From: Phoenix dactylifera
Lineage: Eukaryota; Streptophyta; Magnoliopsida; Arecales; Arecaceae
Reading direction: 5' to 3'
DNA: 64,000 nucleotides
Assembly: GCF_009389715.1 (NCBI RefSeq)
Contig: NC_052396.1
Span: 17,576,631 to 17,640,630, forward strand
The notes beneath the pieces are model-generated. The model saw only the letters and a list, made by a program, of their open reading frames with translations. It was not told where the DNA came from and did no database searches. Position 1 is the first letter of the stretch, and every line of letters starts with the position of its first letter. A program made the translations under genes and the position numbers. Positions 46,074 to 54,981 of the stretch are shown one piece after another.

Positions 46074-47919
46074 TGTTGCCCAGATAGACAACCCAAGAGG
46101 GGGGGTGAATTGGGTTTTAAAATTAATTTAGATATTTAAAACGTTATGGATGATTAATTAAAAACTATTGCAAGTTATTTAATTAATCCTAAGTGCTGTG
46201 AGTGATGTGAGAGTAAGAAGAAAAGAGCCAATCAATCACAAACACAAGGTTTTATAGTGGTTCGGAGCTAACCCTTGCTCCTACGTCCACTCCCCAAGTC
46301 TCACTTGGGAATTTCACTATAACCCCCTTGGATTACAGCCGGTTGTTTTGCAAGCTCACAACCAAACTTGTTGTTTTACGAGCTCACAACGAACTCGGTC
46401 GGTTTTCCCAGGCTCACCGACTAGAACCAACCCCGATTGTTTTCCCGGGCTCACAATCAAACCCTTACACACGTTGGTTTTTAACTTGGCTCACCAACCA
46501 ACCTTAGTCCCCTTGATTCAATCCCCCGATTGAACCAAGTAAATACAAGTTATAGAAAGAAAGAAAAATAAGCTTCTCAAAAGCAGATGTAAAACAATAT
46601 AATCAAAAGAGGAGTTTAGAAGCCCTTAAACGCTTTTAAGCTGAAGTAGAGGAATGGCTTCTTGAACTCCGGTCTCCTCTCGAATGAGTAGTCGACTTGA
46701 ATGCAGGAGGAGGAGGCTTTAATTGCTGGGAAGATGTAGTTGGTTGCAGTAAATGCTGATCTTCCCCTTTTTCGTTGAAGAGCACGTTGCAGAGCTTGAA
46801 AGCTTGAATGCTTGGAGTGGAATAGTTGTTCTCTCCCTTGCTACAGTCTTCTGTGGCTATTTAAGCCAACCCCCCCGGAAACTAGCCGTTACACTGCTTT
46901 TTCTGTCCGTTCTGCACACTCTGCGCAGCCTGACAATATGACCGTTGGTGGGTTGGAGTCGACTCGCGCGATCAGGAGTCGACTCGGCTGTAGCGGGAGT
47001 CGACTCAAGCTTTTCCGGAGTCGACTCGGCAACTGTTCCAAATTTGAATTAAAGTTGCCGTCACGACTGGGAGTCGACTCGTCTTGACCCGGAGTCGACT
47101 CGCCAACTTCTGGAGCTGACCTGGCAATTTTGGAGTCGGCTCATCCACAGAAGTCCGTGGATCCAATTTTGAATTTTGTCCACTCGAGTCGACTCGACTG
47201 TCCTTGGAGTCGACTCGAATCTCAGAGCCCGAACTCCCGATTCTCTGCCTTTTGGCTCATCCAGTCTTGGAGTCGACTCGAACTTCCTTGGAGTCGACTC
47301 GGCTCTCAGTTTCCGAAAGTTGGTCTTCTGCCTTTTGACGTGAAGCTTGTCTTGGAGTCGACTCGAGCTGTCTGGGAGTCGACTCGAATCTCAGAGGCAG
47401 TAACATGGTTTTCTGTCTGTCGATGGTCGCACAGTCTCGGAGTCGACTCGCGTATTGCGGAAGTCGACTCGAATCTCAGAGTCCATAAAATGCTCTCTGA
47501 CCTTTTCTTTGTGTACCTCTTGGAGTCGACTCTTACTACCCTGGAGTCGACTCGTTGAACATTGGAGTCGACTCGCGCACTTCAAGAGTCGACTCGTTGA
47601 CAGGTTCTGAGATGAGGTTTTCTGTTCTTCTTTCTGTTCTCAGTCGGAGTCGACTCGTACTAGTCTGGAGTTGACTTGAGCTCGTGCCAGTGAACTTGAT
47701 ACGCTTGGAGTCGACTCGTGATACTCGGGAGTCGACTCGAGTCTCAGACTTTGGTTCAGCAGACTTCTTAACTTATCCAAAATACTATGAACCAAATCTA
47801 GAGACACTTGGACAGGATTTTCACTGAAACACTCAATTGAATTCATTAGTAATCACAAGATATACTCAAATGCTTTGAGCTCATCAAAATCAAATGGGGT
47901 TTTAATCAATCACTCCACA
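46074..47919 (-). mobile_element. Nested solo LTR, probably of a SIRE/Maximus-like Copia element
   Basis: The insertion begins TGTTGCCCAG and ends ACTCCACA, so both strands read TG...CA. It is flanked by ATAAC at 46069-46073 and 47920-47924. The uninterrupted site is seen in the 3' LTR near 55306. The minus-strand end, with a run of C and TTGGGTTGTCTATCTGGGCA then ACA, resembles the 3' end of long SIRE/Maximus Copia LTRs that precede their primer site, hence the orientation. It has no internal coding region, so a solo LTR left by recombination is the simplest reading. It holds an array of GAGTCGACTC palindromes. Confidence 0.75.
46956..47738. repeat. Phased array of GAGTCGACTC palindromes
   Basis: Twenty exact and four variant copies of the 10-bp palindrome were located, starting at 46956, 46976, 46997, 47018; 47071, 47092, 47113, 47133; 47186, 47207; 47270, 47291; 47355, 47376; 47440, 47461; 47523, 47544, 47565, 47586; 47647, 47668; 47708 and 47729. 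Variants are those at 47113, 47133, 47461 and 47668. Within clusters the start-to-start distance is 21 bp in 13 cases and 20 bp in two. Several gaps between clusters are near 63 bp. Second members are often followed by TCTCAGA. The repeat lies wholly inside the nested solo LTR. Confidence 0.95.
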
Positions 47920-49737
47920 ATAACCCTAAGACTTGCTAACCCCTAATTTTTTGATATACCCTCTTAAAACCTCTAACCCTCTGGATTTACTGCACGAGAG
48001 AGCTAAGCCCTGGAACTGGAGGCAGAAGAGACCCCCGCAACCATAGGAGAGGAAGGAGGGAGCAACGTACCGAGGCGATACTGCACAACTGCAATCGGCT
48101 ACAGCCAGGTAAGGACCACTGTAAGTGGGTCTTAGGCAAGAAAAGGGTGGAGAAACCCCTCTGTGGGGTGTTCTCCTCTCTGTTTCATTAATGAAACAGA
48201 GGGGATGGGACCGGCACAGGGAGGAGACCGGCACAAAGGAAAAGAGAGGAAGGCCACGGGCCGAACCCACGGGCTGCGGGCCGGCCTGAAGGCGGCCCAA
48301 GCCTAGGCCCAACGGCCACCCGGGCCGAGCCCAACCGGACTCGGCCTGCGGGTGACCGGCCCTGGCCGCGGCCGCCCTAGAGCTGAGGGGCAGCCAAGGG
48401 CCGCCGGGTCTGGCCGTGCCGGCGACAGACGCGGCCCCTAGGCCGCCAGCCTCAGCCGAGCCCCACCCCTCCGCCGGCCGAGAGGTGGTGGCGCGGTATC
48501 CACAAAGAAAAAAAAGGAGGGGAAAAAGGGAAAGAGGGAAAACGGAAGAGGAAGAAGAACAATATATATATATATATGATAATATGAAAAGGGGGTACTT
48601 ACCTCGGACCACGGCCTTACGTCGCCGTGGTCGGAGCCGGTGAGGACCCCGGAGAAGGTCCGGCCTCGATCTCACCTCCCGGCCTTCCCCCTCTTCTCCG
48701 GCATCACTTCAGAGAAGGGGAGAAAGGGGACCGGCCTCCCGCCGCCGCTGGCCCAAGGGAGGAGCCCCGCTTCGGCCGGTGGATCAGAGGGCGCTCCATC
48801 TCTCCGGCCACCGGCGAAGGAGGGGGATGAGCCAGAAGACAAAAGGGAACCGGAGGAAGGGAGAGAGATAGAGAGGCACGGACGAAGAGGCCGAAGCCTC
48901 TGGAAGCCCCCAGAAGGAGCCCCTTAACGGGCTACCTAGCAAGTCGGATCCAAGTTCGGGTCCGAAACCCGTTAGGCCCAAATGAATTGAATAGGTTCAG
49001 GAAAAACCTAATAAAGAAGTAAATCGAGCCAAATTGGAGGAAGAGAGTCTGATTAAGCCCAAATGACAACGGGTCTGAGCTGGAGCAAACCCAATTAAGC
49101 CAAATTGGGCTAGAACCGAACCCAATTAAGCTCAAATTAGCTGGGTCCGAACCCTGTCCATATCATATTGGTTCCAGCAGGACCAATTAGTTCTAAATCA
49201 GGCCCAGATCAAGCCCAATCAAGTTGGCAGATGGCCAAATTGGCTGGGAAAAGGGTGGACCTAACTACAAATCAGACCCAACCCTTTCATTAAAGGCCCA
49301 ATTAGGCCCTATAGACCCAAATCAGCTCCAATTGAACCCCAAGGGGCTTCAAGAGGGGTGAATTGAACTAGACTAAGATCCTTGGTTGGGATCCAAATAA
49401 GCCATGATAAAATGAACTAAAATTATGATAAATAGGGGATAATGTGAGTCTTATAATATGATTTTAGGAATCAAAGACTCGTCATCCGGACTCAAAGAAT
49501 TGATAACAATTTATTGTAAGTAACATATTCTAATCTTGTTATGGATCATGCCATGTTTACTAAGCATTTTTTTTAGTATGTATAATTCATGCATGATATG
49601 TTATGATAAATAAGTAACTTGCCTGTATGCACCATGACTATGCTGATATTTTAATCATGCATGTAAGTTAGTATCGCGAAATCTTATCTAGCCAAGAGGC
49701 ACTATAATGGGCTCAAAGATGCTACTGATCGAATGCA

Positions 49738-49831
49738 ACTGAGCTGGTCTTGCTAGTGGCCGAGAATGACTAAGCTGGCCCCGCCAGTGGCCGACTAATA
49801 ACTGAGCTAGCCCCGCCAGTGGCTGAGAATG
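49738..49831 (+). repeat. Three-copy 31-32-bp minisatellite in the Gypsy LTR
   Basis: Three tandem units with the core AGCTGG/AGCTAG, CCCGCCAGTGGC and GAGAATG begin at 49738, 49769 and 49801. The same array is present in the 3' LTR at about 57158-57251, so it predates insertion. Confidence 0.8.
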
Positions 49832-50373
49832 ACTTCGCAGTAGCATCCGAGAGAATGGACCACGACATGCCAGGGGCACGGTTTCACATGTATACTTTAT
49901 GAAAATGTCTGTCTGACTTAAAATACTGCTCTGTTTACCCTGCATACATATTTTGCCATGATAAATTGTTAGATAATATGCATGTCAGCTTCTCAAACCC
50001 TGATAAACATGTTTAGTCTTTTAGTTGATCCGATAGGATTACGCAGGATTACTTACTGAGCCGTGTAGCTCATGCCTGTTTGTTTCTCATTTTCTTTCAG
50101 ATCTTCACCAGTGATCACCATCAGATACATTTTTCTTTTGCAACAGAGCTTCGTTATTTTTGGAGAAGCTTACATACTTATGTATATTTGAATAGCATAG
50201 AAGTTCTGTATTTTGTATCAGCCTTAAAGGTTGCATTGCAATATTTTGAATATATGACAGTATGAATTCTATTGGCTATCTGTTACCCCTGCATGAGGCT
50301 GCATGCTATTGTGGGCGATAGTCAGCAATAGCACGACCGTGTCACGGATCCGGATCCGGGGCGTGACATCTTG

Positions 50374-50386
50374 TGGTATCAGAGCC
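50374..50386 (+). other. Primer binding site of the Gypsy element (tRNA-iMet)
   Basis: TGGTATCAGAGCC lies five bases after the CA end of the 5' LTR, the expected place and sequence for priming by initiator methionine tRNA. Confidence 0.92.
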
Positions 50387-50528
50387 TTAGGTTAAACAAT
50401 AGAATAACCATAAAATACCTGGGGAAATGGGTAGTTAAGAATTTCACCGCTCATGGAAAATATCATAATATGCTAATCTATCATAATCCTATCTTAAATT
50501 TTGACTGCTAGGCGATCATTCAGAAGAC

Positions 50529-51437
50529 ATGGACGACGACAGGAGACCACCCTCCCCGGAGCCTAGTGAGCAGTCAGTTCCCCAGGATACTCCACGGTCT
50601 GTAGCAGGTCAGGCAGACCTTGCCGGAGTATATCAGCTTATGGCACAACTGCTACAACAGCAGCAGATGATGCAGATGGCTGCTATGCCATCGGCAGACT
50701 CCTGCTACGAGAGGATCCGCCGATTGAACCCCCCAACCTTTGAGGGTGGGCTTGACCCCATGGCGGCAGAAGCGTGGATCCGGGAGATAGAGAAGATGTT
50801 TCGAGCTCTCCATTTCCCCGATGAGGTGATGGTCCGGCTGGCGATCTCTATGCTGAAAGGGAACGCCGAGTACTGGTGGACGGCCATGGAGACAGCCTAT
50901 GGCTATGCCGTCGATAGACTCACCTGGAGAGACTTCAAGAGGTTGTTTAGCACCCAGTATTTTTCGGACTCAGTCAACCAGGCAAAGCAGAATGAATTCT
51001 TGGCACTAACCCAGACCGACCAGATGTCCGTTCTGGGGTACACCAATAAATTCAACGAGCTGGGATGATTTTGCCCCCAGTTCATGGAGGAGGAGAGAAG
51101 TAAGGTAAACCGTTTTGAGCAGGGATTGAGGTACGAGATTCGGTCCCGAATATCCTCCCACCTATTCTCGAGCTACCGGGATGTGCTGGACCGAGCCTTG
51201 AAGGTTGAGGCTGACCTGATACGGTTTGGGAGAGAGAGGGATGACCTGAAGAGGACCCGGTCATCGGGAGGACAGAGTAGTGGGTCCGGAGGCAACAAGG
51301 GGTCTGTGTCCAAGAAGAGACAGAGCAGAAGCTGCCCCACATGTGGCAAAAACCACGGCGGTACCTACTTAAAGAAGACCAGGGCTTGTTTTTCTTGCGG
51401 GCAGACAGGACACATCGCCCGCGACTACCCGAGTCGG
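50529..51437 (+). pseudogene. gag: Gypsy gag, interrupted by a stop
   Basis: The frame opens with MDDDRRPPSPEPSE and contains the retrotransposon gag core (FEGGLDPMAAEAWIREIEK, then EYWWTA and WRDFKRLF). A TGA at 51066-51068 breaks it, after which the same frame resumes to a TAG at 51438-51440. The C-terminal zinc knuckle reads CFSCGQTGHIARDY, so the fourth metal ligand (Cys) of the CCHC motif is replaced by Tyr. Gag would form the virus-like particle and bind RNA; this copy could not make a full product. Confidence 0.9.
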
Positions 51438-51440
51438 TAG

Positions 51441-54400
51441 AGGGATGAGCCCAGACGTACTGCACCAGAGGACCAGAGATTGAGGGGTAACCCTCGGGTT
51501 TTCGCACTGACTCGTCAGGATGCCAGTGCTAGCGATCAGGTGGTGACAGGTACACTTCCAGTCAACTCGGCCCCTGCCCTCTTTCTATTTGATTCTGGTT
51601 CTACGCATTCTTTCGTATCAGTTAGCTTTTCCAGACAACTACATAGCATATCTAAGAAATTAGTAGAACCATGGCATGTTGCTACGCCCCTTCAAAAGAC
51701 TGTAATTGTTGACACTAAACACAAAGGCTGCATAATTTAGATAGGGAAAAAAGAATTAGAGACAAATCTTCTGCAGCTTGACATGCAAGACTTCGATATT
51801 ATTTTAGGCATGGATTGGATGTCTCGGTACCACGCTCATATTGATTGTTATCACAAAAGGATGGTATTTCGGATACCTGGGGAGCAAGAATTTTTCTTTC
51901 AGAGAGACACACCCCTTCGAGGTGCTCCTACACTGCACTTCATTTCCGCTTTGAAAACTGGAAAGGCTCTGAGAAAATGGTGTATGGCCTACCTGGCCTG
52001 TGTAACGGATACCCAGAAAGAGATCAAACTGGAAGACATTCCAGTAGTCAAGGAATACCCGGATGTCTTTCCGGATGAATTACCGGGATTACCCCCAGAC
52101 CGAGAGATCGAATTCACTATCGACCTCGCACCAGGAGAGGGGCCAGTCTCCAAAGCTCCTTATCGGATGGCCCCAGCTGAGTTGAGGGAATTGAAGATAC
52201 AACTACAAGAACTTCTGGACAAAAAGTTTATCCAGCCCAGTGCATCGCCATGGGGAGCTCCTGTCCTATTTGTCAAAAAGAAAGATGGGAGCATGCGACT
52301 ATGCATCGATTACCGGGAATTGAACAAGATAACAATAAAGAACAAATATCCTCTGCCCCGGATCGATGACCTGTTCGACCAACTGCAAAGTGCCCAAGTC
52401 TTCTCCAAGATAGATTTGCGGTCTGGTTACCATCAGTTGAAAATCAAAGCTGATGATGTGCCAAAGACAGCATTTCGAACCAGGTACGGCACTACGAATT
52501 TTTGGTTATGCCTTTCGGACTGACCAATGCTCCAGCTGCATTTATGGACTTAATGAACAGAGTCTTTAGGCAGTATTTGGATCAGTTCGTGATAGTTTTC
52601 ATCGACGATATTCTGATATACTCAAAGAGCAGGAAAGAACATGAAGATCATCTTAGAATAGTACTACAGACTCTTCGGGAGAAAAGATTATATGCCAAAC
52701 TGAGTAAATGTGAATTCTGGTTGGACAATATAGCATTTCTCGGTCATGTGATCTCCAAGAAAGGAGTGTCAGTGGACCCCAAGAAGATAGAAGCGGTAGT
52801 GGATTGGCCTCGTCCTACCAACGTCAAAGAAATTAGAAGCTTCTTGGGATTAGCCGGGTATTACCGGCGATTTGTAGAAGGATTCTCCAGGATAGCCACC
52901 CCCTTGACCTGTTTGACTAAGAAGTGGGCCAAGTTTATCTAGGACGACAAGTGCGAGAAAAGCTTTCAGGAGCTTAAACAAAGGTTAGTATCTGCCCCAA
53001 TTTTGACATTGCCGTCCTTAACTGGAGAATTTACCATTTATAGCGATGCTTCCAAGAACGGGCTAGGCTATATGCTGATGCAAGATGGCAAGGTGGTAGC
53101 CTATGCCTCGAGACAGCTGAAACCCTATGAACAGAATTATCCGACTCACGATCTCGAGCTAGCCGCAGTGGTGTTCGCCTTGAAACTTTAGAGACATTAT
53201 TTGTATGGCGGACACTGTGACGTGTACACCGACCACAAGAGCCTAAAGTATATATTCACCCAGAAGGAATTGAATATGAGGTAAAGAAGGTGGTTGGAAC
53301 TCCTGAAGTATTATGACTTGAGTATTAAGTACCACCCAGGAAAGGCTAACGTGGTGGCTGATGCTCTAAGCAGAAAATTAGTAGTGGGCTCCGCCGCATT
53401 ACTCACCACTCAACCACAGATTTAGAAGGATCTCGACAAACTGCAGGTTAAGGTCGTTACCCGATCTGCAAGAAGTCTGCTGGCCACTTTGAGTATACAA
53501 CCAACATTGATCGACAGGATAAAAGTCGCCCAGCAGTCTGATGAGCACGCCTGCCAGCTCAAGGACGAGGTGGAGAAAGGGTTGCGACCCGAGCTCCAAA
53601 TCCACCCAGATGGCACCCTGAGGTTTGGCCACTGATTGTGTGTTCCAGCAGATGCTAACCTGAGAAAGGAAATACTGGAAGAGGCTCACCAATCCTGTTT
53701 CTCCGTGCACCCTGGCAGTACTAAGATGTACAGGGACCTCCGAGAACATTACTGGTGGAAAGGGATGAAGAGAGAGATAGCTGAGTTTGTGGCCCGATGT
53801 TTGATCTGCCAGCTAGTAAAAGCAGAGCATCAGAGACCAGTAGGGTTACTAGAACCAATAGAAATCCCAGAATGGAAATGGGAGCATATTACTATGGACT
53901 TTGTTACAGGGCTCCCCAAAACAGTAAGGAAGAATGATGCAGTGTGGGTGATTGTTGACCGCCTCATAAAATCGGCTCACTTCCTACCTTTCAGGATTGG
54001 TACCCCTTTGGACAAGTTGGCCCAATTATATATCGATGAGATTGTATGCCTGCACAGAGTGCCCGTGAGCATCATTTCTGATCGCGACCCCCGATTCGTA
54101 TCCAGATTCTGGGAAAGCTTTCATAAGGCTATGGGCACCGGACTGAGACTCAGTACAACATATCACCCCCAGACCGACAGCTAGTCAGAACGGACAATAC
54201 AAACTCTGGAAGACATGTTGAGGGCATGCACTATGGATCTAGGTGGAAATTGGGATAGTCATATACCACTGGTGGAGTTTGCTTATAATAATAGTTACCA
54301 TTCCAGCATTCAGATGGCCCCATACGAAGCTCTCTATGGGAGGAAATGCCGATCTCCCCTACATTGGGATGATGTCGGGGAGCGGAGAATGCTGGGCCCT

Positions 54401-54952
54401 GAACTGGTCCAGCACACTAGAGACAAAGTACTTCTGATTAAGCAAAGGCTTCAGGCTGCCCAGGAAGACAGAAAAGATGGGCTGACAGAGGAAGGAGGGC
54501 CTTGGAATTTTTGGAGGAAAACTTTGTCTTCCTAAAAATTTCTCCATCGAAGGGTATTATCTGATTCGGAAGACACGACAAGTTAAGTCCTCGCTACATC
54601 GGCCCGTTCGAGGTTCTTGCCAGAATAGGCAGGGTTGCCTACAAGTTGGCCCTACCTCCAGAACTATCAGGCGTACACAACGTCTTCCATGTCTCTCTGC
54701 TACGGAGGTACGTCCCGGATCCCAGCCATGTGGTGCCACATGAGCCTCTGCAATTAAATAAAGATTTAACCTATGAGGAAGCTCCCCTGCGCATCATAGA
54801 CAGAAAAGAGCAAATCCTCCGAAGGCGCACCATTTCCTACGTTAAAGTCCAGTGGACCAATCACACTGAAAGGGAAGCTACCTAGGAACTGGAGGAAGAG
54901 ATGCATCAGTGTTACCCTCAGCTCTTCGAGAACCAAGGTATGTTTAATTTCG
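51441..54952 (+). pseudogene. pol: Gypsy pol: protease, RT, RNase H, integrase and chromodomain-like tail, multiply broken
   Basis: Protease shows FDSGSTHSF near 51590. Reverse transcriptase runs from about 52140, with [21 protein letters not shown] and the catalytic FIDD at 52598-52609. RNase H is recognisable at about 53030-53370 ([26 protein letters not shown]). Integrase follows at 53650-54480, with the HHCC zinc region and the D...D...E core acids. A GPF-type module and chromodomain-like end complete it (54590-54950). Nonsense codons lie at 51738, 52940, 53189, 53282, 53423, 53633, 54182, 54562 and 54883. A one-base deletion near 52490 shifts the frame inside reverse transcriptase and another frame change occurs near 54476. 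Confidence 0.92.
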
Positions 54953-54968
54953 AGGACAAAATTTATTT

Positions 54969-54981
54969 AAGGGGGGAAGGA
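54969..54981 (+). other. Polypurine tract of the Gypsy element
   Basis: AAGGGGGGAAGGA directly precedes the TG of the 3' LTR, the position needed to prime plus-strand DNA synthesis. Confidence 0.9.

Larger units (their letters stand above)
45746..50368 (+). repeat. 5' LTR of the Gypsy element, interrupted by a nested insertion
   Basis: It starts TGTAAAGTACGGG and ends GGGGCGTGACA. Removing the nested insertion and one copy of its ATAAC duplication leaves about 2,772 bp, against 2,809 bp for the 3' LTR. Compared with the 3' LTR it lacks about 21 bp near 49622 and about 20 bp near 48285. Substitutions between the LTRs look like a few percent by eye, indicating an insertion that is neither brand new nor ancient. 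GC-rich open frames on both strands inside the LTR are compositional and have no family match. Confidence 0.9.

Noticed and set aside
46956..47738. CRISPR-like array
   Set aside because: Repeats are only 10 bp palindromes with 10-11-bp or longer spacers, in a plant LTR; neither size nor context fits CRISPR.
47926..48675. 249-residue minus-strand open frame in the Gypsy 5' LTR, with related frames in the 3' LTR
   Set aside because: It lies in GC-rich LTR sequence, is Arg/Pro/Ser/Gly-biased, is not kept intact in the other LTR (frame broken into pieces) and shows no domain.
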